Translations under genes and position numbers: made by a program
Source of the DNA: Micromonospora sp. WMMD1120
GTDB lineage: Bacteria > Actinomycetota > Actinomycetes > Mycobacteriales > Micromonosporaceae
Length of the DNA stretch: 64,000 nt
Assembly (NCBI RefSeq): GCF_029626235.1
Contig: NZ_JARUBO010000005.1
Location: 3,938,501 to 4,002,500, forward strand
Direction: 5' to 3'
The notes under the pieces: generated by a model
Seen by the model: the letters and a program-made list of their open reading frames with translations, nothing else
Told to the model about the DNA's origin: nothing
The model's database searches: none
Shown: one piece after another, positions 25,514-33,431 of the stretch
Layout: every line of letters starts with the position of its first letter
Position numbering within the stretch: position 1 is the first letter of the stretch

Positions 25514-25996
25514 ATGACTACCCCACCCTCTGCCGCCGTCGGGGCGGCGTTCCTCGCCGACGGTCCCGCTGACGGCCTCGATCTCCGCCTGTTCGGACAG
25601 TTCGCCGGGTCCTGGCTCCTGGACTGCACGGAGTACGACCCGGACGGCTCGTCGACGGTTCGACGGGGTGAGTGGCATTTCGGGTACGCGTTGGGCGGTC
25701 ACGCGACGACCGACGTCTGGGTCCTGCCCGGGGTCGAGCACGGCGTCAGCGTACGGTTTCCCGACCCTTCGGCCGGTCCGGGCGTGTGGCGCTCGACCTG
25801 GGTCGGGCCGGGGCGACACCGCGTGCACACGTTCCTGGCCGCACGGGTGGGCGCGGACATCGTCCTGGACGGCGGTGACCTGCGGTGGACCTTCTTCGAC
25901 ATCGAGCCCGACAGTTTCCGCTGGCGCAACGAGGCGCGCCAGGACGACGGCGTGTGGAGGCTCGTGCAGTCGTTCCGGGTGTGGCGACGGAGCTGA
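25514..25996 (+). CDS. Hypothetical lipocalin-like protein
   Basis: A 160-residue cytoplasmic protein, Trp-rich with alternating strands: LFGQFAGSWLLDCTEYDPDG, VRRGEWHFGYALGGHATTDV, WRSTWVGPGRHRVHTF, DIVLDGGDLRWTFFDI, FRWRNEARQDDGVWRLVQSF. This resembles the DUF1579/lipocalin-like barrel in which a GxW motif opens the fold and W(R)NE closes it. Ligand unknown. The start ATG 25514 lies 77 bases from the divergent DinB gene. Confidence 0.65.
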   Translation: MTTPPSAAVGAAFLADGPADGLDLRLFGQFAGSWLLDCTEYDPDGSSTVRRGEWHFGYALGGHATTDVWVLPGVEHGVSVRFPDPSAGPGVWRSTWVGPGRHRVHTFLAARVGADIVLDGGDLRWTFFDIEPDSFRWRNEARQDDGVWRLVQSFRVWRRS

Positions 25997-26059
25997 CCCG
26001 TCGAGGGTCGATCGGTGGGCCGGCGTGTGGCGCCGACCCACCGACAATTCCGTCGCGCC

Positions 26060-27265
26060 TCAGCTTCCGGCGCAGGTGGTGGTGGCCCCGTTGCCGTTCC
26101 CGGTGCCCTGGAACCCGAAGCTTGTCGACTGGCCGGCGGCCAGGCGACCGTTGTAACTCTGGTTCGCGACGGTGACGGTGCCGCTGGTGCCGCTGCCGAC
26201 GCCGTTCCACATCGAGGTGACCGCCGCGCCGCTCGGCAGGTTGAGGGTGACCCGCCAGCCGGTGAGGGCGGCGGTCCCCGCCGTGACGGTGACGTTGGCG
26301 ACGAAGCCGCCGTTCCACTGGTCCTGCACCGCGTAGACGGCGGTGCAGGCGGGAGTGCCGCCCGGGGGTGGCGTGGTGGGCGGTGGCGTGGTGGGCGGCG
26401 GGGTGGTGGGCGGTGTGTCGTCGCCGAGCGTCAGGTTCTTCTGCTGGACGGTCCACTGGGTGCGGCACAGGCCGCAGTTGGCGCCGACGAAGTTGGTCCC
26501 GGCGGTGGTGTCGCCCTTGAGCCGCCACTTCAGGTAGAGCACCGCGACCCGGCCGAACTCACCGCCGTTGGTCTGGTCGTAGGTGCCGCCGTGCCCGACG
26601 TTCAGGTTGCCCATGAACGCGGGCAACCCGGACGGTAGCTTGCCCCAGTCGTCCATGGCGTTGGGGTACGCGATGTCGCTGGGCCCACCGACGAAGTAGG
26701 CGATCGGTTTGGTCAGCCTCCGCAGCTGGTAGTCGTCCGCGTCGTTGAGCAGGCCGCTGCTGAAGATGCCGGTCGTGGTGACGCGCGGGTCGTTGGAGAC
26801 GGCGTACGCCTCCAGGCCGCCGCAGGAGAAGCCGGCCACGGCGACCCTGCTCGTGTCGATCTTGTTGTAGTACTTGCTGCCCTGCCGGGCGTTCTCCGCG
26901 AACGCCCAGTCGATGGACTGGGTGAGCATCTGGGAGTTCGTCGACCCGGACCCGTTCGGCGCGCCGTTGGCGATGGCGAGGAAGCCGTGCGAGGCGATCT
27001 CGCGCAGGAAGTTGCCCTGGGAGAGGCCGTTGCCCGAGCAGCCTCCGTTGCCCCAGGCCAGGATCGGTAGGCGCTCGGACGGCAGCGTCTGCGGACGGAA
27101 GATGGTGTGGTTGGCGAGGCTGGGGGAGGTCTCGTAGTCGGCGGGGTAGGGGCCGGAGCCGCCGACCGCGGCGTCCGCGGGTGTCACGCCGATCGCCATG
27201 ATCGCTGCGGTGACCGGCAGCAGCAGTGCCGCCAGCCCCGCGTAGACCTTCGATGTCCTTCTCAT
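26060..27265 (-). CDS. Secreted alpha/beta-hydrolase (esterase) with C-terminal CBM2
   Basis: A 401-residue exported enzyme: signal peptide 1-33 (ADAA), an alpha/beta-hydrolase domain to ~265, a TTPPP linker (~285-303) and CBM2 at ~305-401 (CTAVYAVQDQWNGGFVANVT ... SYNGRLAAGQSTSFGFQG). The nucleophile motif is AGFSCGG (GxSxG, ~145), with LAWGNGGCSGNG near the oxyanion hole and a possible base in LNVGHGGTYDQ. The fold resembles chlorophyllase/PHB-depolymerase-like dienelactone hydrolases; with CBM2 the substrate is probably an ester on plant cell-wall polysaccharide. ATG 27265 is chosen over an upstream start because MRRTSK begins the signal peptide. Confidence 0.85.
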   Translation of the reverse strand: MRRTSKVYAGLAALLLPVTAAIMAIGVTPADAAVGGSGPYPADYETSPSLANHTIFRPQTLPSERLPILAWGNGGCSGNGLSQGNFLREIASHGFLAIANGAPNGSGSTNSQMLTQSIDWAFAENARQGSKYYNKIDTSRVAVAGFSCGGLEAYAVSNDPRVTTTGIFSSGLLNDADDYQLRRLTKPIAYFVGGPSDIAYPNAMDDWGKLPSGLPAFMGNLNVGHGGTYDQTNGGEFGRVAVLYLKWRLKGDTTAGTNFVGANCGLCRTQWTVQQKNLTLGDDTPPTTPPPTTPPPTTPPPGGTPACTAVYAVQDQWNGGFVANVTVTAGTAALTGWRVTLNLPSGAAVTSMWNGVGSGTSGTVTVANQSYNGRLAAGQSTSFGFQGTGNGNGATTTCAGS

Positions 27266-27431
27266 GCGCCCTCCAACGGATGTCACGACGGCGCTCCCTG
27301 CGGTGGCGGTGGTGGTCGTCCGTCCACGCCCTGACCAAGGTGATCAGCGCTGGCCGCGCGTCTGATGGATGGGGGCGGCATCCATCGCCCGGCCGCGCTC
27401 TCCCTGGGCGATCCGACGGGAGCTGTGTGCA

Positions 27432-27463
27432 GTTACTATCACCGCAGTAACGATAAGTGTCAA
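27432..27463 (-). promoter_or_regulatory. Promoter with GTTACT/AGTAAC inverted repeat upstream of the CBM2 esterase
   Basis: On the minus strand -35 TTGACA (27458-27463) and -10 GATAGT (27435-27440) are 17 bases apart. An inverted repeat GTTACT-atcaccgc-AGTAAC (27432-27451) covers the -10 and spacer, so a bound regulator would block it. It lies at the very end of the PaaX gene and leaves a ~160-base leader. Confidence 0.6.
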
Positions 27464-28446
27464 TCTGTTCCGGCGTCCGCCCGCGTCCCGCCGGTCGGCT
27501 CCGGGTGGTCGGGGTCGGTGGAGACCCGGAAGTGCGTGATCCACGCGGCGGCCTGCGGCCAGTGCGGCGTGGCCACCTCGACGAGGCGGGCCTCGGCGAG
27601 CGAGCCGAGCGTGGAGTGGATGTCCAGGAAGGTCTCCCGGGCCTGCTGGCGGGGCCAGTGCCTCGGCAGCAGGTGCGCGGGCAGGTCCGGGTCGAGGTCC
27701 GCGAACCTCCGCCAGGAGTCCATGGCGGAGGTCCGGGCCACCAGGGCCCGGACCGGGGTCACCGTGCCGGCGCGTGCCGCCGCGCGTAGCTCCGCGTAGC
27801 GGGCGACGAAGTCCGCGTACCCCGAGGCGAGGGTGGTCAGGTCGTACGCGGACGCCGGACCGTGCGGTCCGGCCTCCTCGTCGAACCGGACGTGCAGGAC
27901 GGACCACCGTGCGCCGTCGGCGTCGCGCAGCACCTCGTCCAGCGCCTCGCGCACCGGGGCGGCATCGGACCCCGGTCGGATCCACACGCTGTCGTACAGG
28001 CCCACGAAGCGCAGCGCGCCCAACGTCCGGCGTACGGCGTGCCGGGCGGCCTGACCGGCGCTCGGGATCGAGAACGACACCAGCAGCCACTCGCCGGTCC
28101 AGCGCGGGGGTCGGGCGCCGAAGCTGAGGAAGTGTCGCATCCGGGTGCGGTGCCTGGCGATCGCCGTCGGCGTGAGGTGGTAGACCGGTGGGCGCCCCCG
28201 CCCTCGTACCGCGATGAGACCGCGCTTGACCAGCCGCGACAGCGCGGCGCGGGCGCTCGCCTCGCTGACCCCGAACTCGGCCAGGATCGCGATGATCGCG
28301 GTCGACGGCAGGTCCGCGTCGGCGGAGTCGAGATATTCGCCGAGCACCGTGGTCAGCAGGTGTTGCGGACTGGACCCGACCTGGGCCCGGGGGGCTCGGA
28401 CGTCGTCGGCCGGCTCGCGTGCATCCACCTCCTCAGACTGCCGCAC
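27460..28446 (-). CDS. PaaX-family transcriptional regulator
   Basis: A 328-residue regulator from GTG 28446 (VRQSEEVDAREP); a second GTG at 28428 is possible. The N-terminal winged helix runs HLLTTVLGEYL ... GVSEASARAALSRLVKRGLI, followed by GEWLLVSFSIPSAGQAARHA and a C-terminal PaaX domain with DPDLPAHLLPRHWPRQQARE. PaaX proteins repress aromatic (phenylacetyl-CoA-type) catabolism and respond to CoA thioesters. It is one of three PaaX-like genes here but lies outside the aromatic island; its neighbour downstream is the CBM2 esterase. Confidence 0.88.
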   Translation of the reverse strand: MRQSEEVDAREPADDVRAPRAQVGSSPQHLLTTVLGEYLDSADADLPSTAIIAILAEFGVSEASARAALSRLVKRGLIAVRGRGRPPVYHLTPTAIARHRTRMRHFLSFGARPPRWTGEWLLVSFSIPSAGQAARHAVRRTLGALRFVGLYDSVWIRPGSDAAPVREALDEVLRDADGARWSVLHVRFDEEAGPHGPASAYDLTTLASGYADFVARYAELRAAARAGTVTPVRALVARTSAMDSWRRFADLDPDLPAHLLPRHWPRQQARETFLDIHSTLGSLAEARLVEVATPHWPQAAAWITHFRVSTDPDHPEPTGGTRADAGTD

Positions 28447-28536
28447 CGGGCGGGCGGGACGCGCCCGGCGGTCGCTCCGGGCCGTGAACGCCGCCGACCT
28501 CCGACCGGTCGGGGGTCGGCGCACTATCGTTTCGGC

Positions 28537-29028
28537 GTGCACATCCGTTTTGACGTACCCGCCGATCCCGCCTACCCCGGCCGCGTGGCCGCCGCTCTGG
28601 CCGGTGTTCGGCTGCGCCGGTACACCTACGTCGGCGCGGCCCTCGCGGTCGTCGGAGTGGTCGGCCTCGCCGTCGCGTGGAGCACCGGCTCGGGTCAGCG
28701 CATCTCCCCGCTGTGGACGGCGTTGCTCATCGGTGGCGTGCTGTCGATGCTGTACCTGCCGTGGGTGCGCACGCGCGCCCAGCGCCGCTCCGACAGGTAC
28801 GCGGTCGAGGGCGGGTACGACATCACCGACGACAACATCATGATGCGCAGCGGTTCGGAGTCCGGCGGCATCGCCTGGGACGGCGTCGCGCAGGTGCGGG
28901 AGACGCCCGACTTCTGGATCGTGTACGTCGGCCGGATGCCGGCGACCGTGATCCCACGCTGGTTGATGTCGGCCGAGGATGCCGAGACGTTGCGGATCTT
29001 CCTGGCGGAACGGGGGCTGCTCCGGTGA
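28537..29028 (+). CDS. YcxB-like membrane protein
   Basis: A 163-residue protein from GTG 28537. Two transmembrane helices are clear (YVGAALAVVGVVGLAVAW, ~29-46, and LWTALLIGGVLSMLYLPW, ~54-71), after a short soluble strand. The soluble tail, YDITDDNIMMRSGSESGGIAWDGVAQV ... FWIVYVG-MPATVIPRW, matches the YcxB-type C-terminal domain. Function unknown. The stop overlaps the GTG of a cupin fragment. Confidence 0.75.
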   Translation: MHIRFDVPADPAYPGRVAAALAGVRLRRYTYVGAALAVVGVVGLAVAWSTGSGQRISPLWTALLIGGVLSMLYLPWVRTRAQRRSDRYAVEGGYDITDDNIMMRSGSESGGIAWDGVAQVRETPDFWIVYVGRMPATVIPRWLMSAEDAETLRIFLAERGLLR

Positions 29029-29231
29029 GCCCGCGCCTATCCTCGATATCGTGCAGCGCGCTGGAATACAGCCTCGACGGCCGGTCGCCGGTGGTGTGCC
29101 GGCCCGGCGACGCGCTCACCGTGCCGTACGGCGTGCACCACCAGGCCCGCAATGTCGGTGAGGGCGTCGCCGTCGAGTTGGCCACCTACGTGGTGGAGAA
29201 GGGCAAGCCGCTCCTGACCAAGGTGGAGTGA
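29025..29231 (+). pseudogene. Truncated cupin-domain fragment
   Basis: A 68-residue frame beginning at GTG 29025, in a GTGA overlap with the YcxB-like gene. From residue ~11 it reads ALEYSLDGRSPVVCRPGDAL and VPYGVHHQARNVG, the second cupin motif (PxGxxH), then a normal C-terminal strand. The first cupin motif with its metal-binding His pair is missing. This is probably a 5'-deleted cupin gene, though a short cupin-half protein cannot be excluded. Confidence 0.55.
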
Positions 29232-29278
29232 GCCGGTCCGTCGTTTGCGGACTCGACGCGTCGGGCACAGGGGGTGCC

Positions 29279-29473
29279 ATGACGAGTGAACGGGTGAGTT
29301 CCGCCGGCAGTGTCGCGATGCGCGTCCTCGGTGTGGTGTTGGTCGTCGTGGGCGTCCTGGGGTTCGTCGGCAGCCTGACCCAGGGCAACGTCGTCGGGCT
29401 GGTCCTCGGCGTCCTCTTCGCCGCCGGTGGCGCGATGCTGATCAAGCGCTCCGGCGGTCCGGCCACGCGCTGA
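29279..29473 (+). CDS. Small two-helix membrane protein
   Basis: A 64-residue protein from ATG 29279. After MTSERVSSAGS there are two hydrophobic helices, VLGVVLVVVGVLGFVGSL and NVVGLVLGVLFAAGGAMLI, joined by TQGN, with a short basic tail (KRSGGPATR). The length and hairpin resemble small actinobacterial membrane proteins of unknown role. It ends just before a strong terminator (29491-29525). Confidence 0.6.
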   Translation: MTSERVSSAGSVAMRVLGVVLVVVGVLGFVGSLTQGNVVGLVLGVLFAAGGAMLIKRSGGPATR

Positions 29474-29490
29474 GCGGCGGCCGCGACGCG

Positions 29491-29525
29491 GGTGGGGGGC
29501 CGGGCGACGCGCCCGACCCCCCACC
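29491..29525. terminator. Long G/C hairpin between convergent genes
   Basis: GGTGGGGGGCCGGGC (29491-29505) pairs with GCCCGACCCCCCACC (29511-29525), with one mismatch and a 5-base loop. It stands between the small membrane protein gene and the convergent PhoX gene end and can terminate both transcripts. Confidence 0.8.
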
Positions 29526-29537
29526 GTCCGGGCGGCG

Positions 29538-30992
29538 TCAGCCCAGGTACTTCTCCCACGGGCCGGTGATGGCCAGGGTGAGACCGGGGTCCTGCATGTT
29601 GACGAACAGCACCTTGCCGTCGGCCGAGAAGGTCGGCCCGCAGAACTCCGAGTCGTTGAGCTGGTTGCGGGCGATCGGGTAGGTCGGGCCACCCGGGATC
29701 GTGCTGAGCACGTGGGAGGCGCCCGAGCCGTCCTCGGCGAGCACGAGGCTGCCCCACGGGGTGACAGTCACGTTGTCCGGACCGTCGAAGGTGAGGTCGG
29801 TGTACTTGACCGGCGTCCCCTCCTCGGACTGGGTCTGGTGCGGGAAGTACGTCACCAGCTGGATGGTCTGGTCCTTGAAGTTGTAGAACCACACCATGCC
29901 GTCGTGCGGCGCCGCGTCCGCCGGCAGGTCACCCTCGTCCCAGGCGTACGAGTTGACCACGTACACGCCCTCGTCGGTGGCCCACACGCCCTCGAACTTG
30001 CGTCCCCGGGTGACCTGGCCGTCGGCGAACTGCTCACGGACGGACGTGGTGCGGGCGTCGCGGTCGGGCACCTCGATCCAGCGGACCGGGAAGGGGCGGC
30101 CGAGCTGGGCGGAGGTCAGGTAGGCGACGTCCGGCAGCACCGAGCCGTCGTCCATGATGATCTGCATCGCGGCGAGGACGCCGGCGTTCGGCGCGAGGCG
30201 GGTGAGCACGCCGGGGCCGACCCTGACGCCGTGCGGCGCGGTCCAGCGGTAGAAGAGGCCGTTGGGTCCGTCGGCGTCCTCGGAGAGGTAGATCCGGGTG
30301 CGGTCCTTGTCGACGGCCAGGGCCTCGTGGGAGTAGCGGCCGAGGCACTTGATCGGCCTCGGGTCCGCGCTGCCGTCGGCCCACACCTCGAAGACGTAGC
30401 CGTGGTCCTTCTGGTAGACGCCGGAGCGGTCACCCTCCTCCCAGGTGTCGCCGGCCCGGTCCTCCGTCTCCTCGCAGGTGAGCCAGGTCCCCCACGGGGT
30501 CGGCCCGCCGGCGCAGTTGGAGATGGTGCCGGAGAGCGCCACGAACTCACCCAGGTTCCGGCCCGCCCCGTCCGTCGTGATCACGGTGCAACCGCCGGCG
30601 TCGACGGCGCCCGGGTCGTAGACCGTCCCCTTGACGTGCGGCACGCCGAACTCGGCGCCCGGGTCGATCTCGTGGTTCTGGATCAGGGTGTAACGGCCGT
30701 GGCCGGCGTCGTAGACGGCCATGCCGTCGTGGTCCGACGGGGTCACGCCCTGCCCGCGGTCGAGCCGGGTCACGCCGGTGCGGGTGACGATGGTGTAGCG
30801 GAAGCCCTTGGGCAGGGCCAGGATCCCCCTGGGGTCGTCCACGAGCGGCGGGAAGGGCACGTTGCCGGGCTTCGCCGGCGGGTGCGGCCGGGCCGGGCTG
30901 GCCTGCGCCAGCGACGGCAGGCCGCCGGCGACGGCGAGGCCCACACCGGCGGCGGCGCCGCCCGCGAGGAAGGTACGACGAGAGGAAGGCAC
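29538..30992 (-). CDS. phoX: PhoX-type secreted alkaline phosphatase (DUF839)
   Basis: A 484-residue Tat-exported phosphatase. MPSSRRTFLAGGAAAGVGLA is a twin-arginine signal. The DUF839/PhoX beta-propeller body contains PSDHDGMAVYD, LIQNHEIDPGAEFG, GTISNCAGGPTPWGTWLTCE with the conserved Cys and Glu of the Fe/Ca site, EETEDRAGD, YSHEALAVD, YLSEDADGPNGLFYRW and the C-terminal LVLAEDGSGASHVL. PhoX is a Ca2+-dependent monoesterase with Fe in the active site. Phosphate control through PhoP is expected from the family; a tandem repeat at 31076-31097 is a candidate site. The gene is convergent with a small membrane protein gene. Confidence 0.93.
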   Translation of the reverse strand: MPSSRRTFLAGGAAAGVGLAVAGGLPSLAQASPARPHPPAKPGNVPFPPLVDDPRGILALPKGFRYTIVTRTGVTRLDRGQGVTPSDHDGMAVYDAGHGRYTLIQNHEIDPGAEFGVPHVKGTVYDPGAVDAGGCTVITTDGAGRNLGEFVALSGTISNCAGGPTPWGTWLTCEETEDRAGDTWEEGDRSGVYQKDHGYVFEVWADGSADPRPIKCLGRYSHEALAVDKDRTRIYLSEDADGPNGLFYRWTAPHGVRVGPGVLTRLAPNAGVLAAMQIIMDDGSVLPDVAYLTSAQLGRPFPVRWIEVPDRDARTTSVREQFADGQVTRGRKFEGVWATDEGVYVVNSYAWDEGDLPADAAPHDGMVWFYNFKDQTIQLVTYFPHQTQSEEGTPVKYTDLTFDGPDNVTVTPWGSLVLAEDGSGASHVLSTIPGGPTYPIARNQLNDSEFCGPTFSADGKVLFVNMQDPGLTLAITGPWEKYLG

Positions 30993-31075
30993 TGGATCAA
31001 CTCCTGGTCAGGGCGTGGCACGACGCCTGCCAGCCAAACGCCGGAGGCGAACAGCGACACGTCCCGCAAGGGGTC

Positions 31076-31097
31076 GGCCGGTGACATCGGAGTGAAG
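31076..31097 (-). promoter_or_regulatory. Candidate PHO box upstream of phoX
   Basis: On the minus strand two adjacent 11-base units, CTTCACTCCGA and TGTCACCGGCC, share a TCAC core at the same register. Their layout resembles the actinobacterial PhoP direct repeat G(G/T)TCAYYYRGC, although each unit has several departures. Located ~85-105 bases before the phoX start. Confidence 0.35.
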
Positions 31098-31124
31098 AAT
31101 CAGGGTCTATCGACCGGCATCGCG

Positions 31125-31141
31125 CTTCCACTGAGTGGAAG
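31125..31141 (+). promoter_or_regulatory. IclR-type operator between phoX and vanA
   Basis: CTTCCAC-tga-GTGGAAG is a perfect 7-bp inverted repeat with a 3-base centre, ending 75 bases before the vanA start. It is of the form TGGAA/TTCCA typical of IclR-family sites. The IclR regulator encoded at 33432, just after vanB, is the obvious ligand-responsive partner. Confidence 0.65.
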
Positions 31142-31216
31142 GGCCGGGTGCGGTGCGTGCGCGTCGCGCGCGACGATCCGCACCCGGCGGCTTCGTGCAG
31201 GAGGAGGTTCGGTCGG

Positions 31217-32260
31217 ATGGTCTTCGCGCGTGACCAGTGGTATGTGGCGGCCTACGGCAGCGAGGTCGGACGGACCCTGCTCGCCCGTACCCTGCTCGGT
31301 GAGCCGCTGGTGCTGTACCGCACCGGGGCCGGGGAGGCGGTGGCGCTCGCCGACCGGTGTGTGCACCGGCGCTTTCCACTGTCGGAGAGCCGGCTCGACG
31401 GTGACACGATCGTCTGCGGCTACCACGGCTTCACCTACGACCCGACCGGCGCGTGTGTCTTCGTACCCGGTCAGCAGCGCATCCCGCGCACCGCGCGGGT
31501 CGCCTCCTACCCGGTGGTGGAGCGGGACTCCTTCGTCTGGGTGTGGATCGGCGACCCGACGGTTGCCGATCCGGCGACGGTCCCCCGCGCGCCGTGGCTG
31601 GACGACCAGCGGTACGCCGTGGTGCACGGCATGGAGCCGTTGAACGCGCGGTACGGCCTGCTGGTGGACAACCTGATGGACCTGTCCCACGAGACCTACC
31701 TGCACGGCGGTTACATCGGTACGCCAGAGGTGGCGAACACCCCGATCACCACCGAGGTGGACGAGGACCGGGGCGTCGTCTACGTCAGCCGGCACATGGA
31801 CGACGCCGAGTGCCCGCCGTTCTACGCGCGTTCCACGGGCATCCAGGGTCGGATCACCCGCTGGCAGGACATCGAGTACCACCCGCCCTGCCTGTACCTG
31901 TTGCACAGTCGGATCGCGCCACAGGGCGTCTATCCGCCGGCCGAGGGCCCGGACGACGCGGCCTTCCACGCCGAGATCGTGTACGCCATCACCCCGTCGA
32001 CCGCGCACACCACCTACAACTTCTGGGCGGTGGCCCGCGACTTCGCGATCGACGACGAGTCGGTGAGCGACTACCTGCGGCAGAGCAACCACACGGTGGT
32101 CATGCAGGACGTGACGGCGCTGAACATCCTGGAGCAGGTGATCGCCGCCGAGCCGGACGCGTACCAGGAGCTGAGCATCAACATCGACACCGGCGGCCTG
32201 GCCGCCCGGCGGCTGCTGGCCCGGATGGTCGGGTCGGGGGCGGTGGGGGCGGCGCGGTGA
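31217..32260 (+). CDS. vanA: Vanillate O-demethylase, Rieske oxygenase subunit
   Basis: A 347-residue Rieske non-haem-iron oxygenase that converts vanillate to protocatechuate and formaldehyde with electrons from VanB. The start ATG 31217 is followed by FARDQWYVAAYGSEV, the usual VanA N-terminus. The Rieske cluster ligands are Cys48-X-His50 (CVHRRFPL) and Cys67-X2-His70 (CGYHGF). The mononuclear Fe site is NLMDLSHETYLHGGYIG, and VVMQDVTALNILEQVI ends the catalytic domain. It is followed by an overlapping small gene and vanB, forming one operon. The CTTCCAC repeat upstream suggests IclR control. Confidence 0.93.
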   Translation: MVFARDQWYVAAYGSEVGRTLLARTLLGEPLVLYRTGAGEAVALADRCVHRRFPLSESRLDGDTIVCGYHGFTYDPTGACVFVPGQQRIPRTARVASYPVVERDSFVWVWIGDPTVADPATVPRAPWLDDQRYAVVHGMEPLNARYGLLVDNLMDLSHETYLHGGYIGTPEVANTPITTEVDEDRGVVYVSRHMDDAECPPFYARSTGIQGRITRWQDIEYHPPCLYLLHSRIAPQGVYPPAEGPDDAAFHAEIVYAITPSTAHTTYNFWAVARDFAIDDESVSDYLRQSNHTVVMQDVTALNILEQVIAAEPDAYQELSINIDTGGLAARRLLARMVGSGAVGAAR

Positions 32261-32451
32261 GGTCCAGGGTCTACCGGATCCGCTGGTTGCCGGGCACCGA
32301 CACGCTGCGCGGGACCTGCCACTGCGGCGCCGAACGCAGCGCTGACGATCCGGTCGAGCTGTGGGAGTGGCTGCTGGCCCACCCGCGTGGCCACCGGGCC
32401 GGGCCGGCGGCGGCGCCCGGCCCGCGGGCGCGGGCCACGGTGCCGGCGTGA
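32257..32451 (+). CDS. Small CxC protein between vanA and vanB
   Basis: A 64-residue protein starting at GTG 32257 in a 4-base overlap with vanA, and ending in the GTGA that starts vanB. It reads YRIRWLPGTDTLRGTCHCGA and then DPVELWEWLLAHPRGHR. The CHC motif with downstream His gives possible metal ligands, but no full zinc ribbon is formed. I do not know a named family. The tight translational coupling on both sides implies a role with the vanillate demethylase, for example in cluster loading or subunit contact. Confidence 0.65.
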   Translation: MRSRVYRIRWLPGTDTLRGTCHCGAERSADDPVELWEWLLAHPRGHRAGPAAAPGPRARATVPA

Positions 32452-33401
32452 CCGCCGACGAGCTGGCCGGCGTGGAACTGGTGGTGGCGGGTCGGGCGCG
32501 GGTGGCGGCGGAGGTCGTCGCGATCGACCTGCGCCGCCCGGACGGCGGTGACCTGCCCGGGTGGACCCCGGGCGCGCACCTCGACCTGGAGCTGGGCCCC
32601 GGGCTGCGGCGTCAGTATTCACTCTGCGGCGAGCCGGCGGACCGGTCCACACTGCGCATCGCCGTGCAGCGCGAGCCGGCCGGGCGCGGCGGTTCCCGGC
32701 TGGCGCACGACCGGCTCACCGTCGGCGCCACCGTCCGGGCGGGTGGACTCCGCAACACCTTCCCGCTGGTCGCGGCGGACCGCTACCTCTTCGTCGCCGG
32801 CGGCATCGGCATCACCCCGATCCGGCCGATGGTCGCCGCCGCCGACGCCGCCGGGGCGGACTGGCGACTGGTGTACGGGGGCCGCACCCGCGCCACGATG
32901 GCCTTCGCCGACGACCTGCGCCAGAGGTACGGCGAGCGGGTGAGCCTGTGCCCGCAGGACGAGACGGGGCTTCTCGACCTGGCCGGGTTGCTGGGCCGAC
33001 CGGGCGGTGGGCTGGTCTACTGCTGCGGCCCGGAACCGCTGATCCGGGCGGTGGAGGAGCACTGTCGGGGTTGGCCGCCCGGCTCGCTGCACGTCGAGCG
33101 GTTCACCCCGGCGGGCGGGGCCGACGCGGACCAGCGGGAGATCGAGGTGGAGCTGGCGCTCTCCGGGCGTACGGTGCTGGTGCCCCCGGGCACTCCGATC
33201 CTGCGTGCGGTGGAGGAGGCCGGCGTGCCGGTCCTCTCGTCCTGCCGGGAGGGCACCTGCGGCACCTGCGAGACACCGGTGCTCGCCGGTGTGCCGGAGC
33301 ACCGCGACAGTCTGCTCACCGAGCAGGAGCGGGCGGCCGGGGACGTGATGCTGATCTGCGTCTCCCGGGCCCGTACGCCCCGACTCGTGCTGGAGCTGTG
33401 A
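32448..33401 (+). CDS. vanB: Vanillate O-demethylase, reductase subunit
   Basis: A 317-residue class IA reductase. The FMN-binding module has RQYSLCGEPADRSTLRIAVQ (~50-69) and RNTFPLV; the NAD module has VAGGIGITPIRPMVAAA (~118) and LVYCCGPEPLIRAVE. The C-terminal plant-type ferredoxin has CREGTCGTCETPVLAG with three Cys of the 2Fe-2S cluster and the fourth in MLICVSRAR. It passes electrons from NADH to VanA. Starts at GTG 32448, overlapping the small CxC gene. The IclR gene follows 30 bases later. Confidence 0.93.
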   Translation: MTADELAGVELVVAGRARVAAEVVAIDLRRPDGGDLPGWTPGAHLDLELGPGLRRQYSLCGEPADRSTLRIAVQREPAGRGGSRLAHDRLTVGATVRAGGLRNTFPLVAADRYLFVAGGIGITPIRPMVAAADAAGADWRLVYGGRTRATMAFADDLRQRYGERVSLCPQDETGLLDLAGLLGRPGGGLVYCCGPEPLIRAVEEHCRGWPPGSLHVERFTPAGGADADQREIEVELALSGRTVLVPPGTPILRAVEEAGVPVLSSCREGTCGTCETPVLAGVPEHRDSLLTEQERAAGDVMLICVSRARTPRLVLEL

Positions 33402-33431
33402 CCGGACGGCGTACCCGGGGATGATGGCGGG

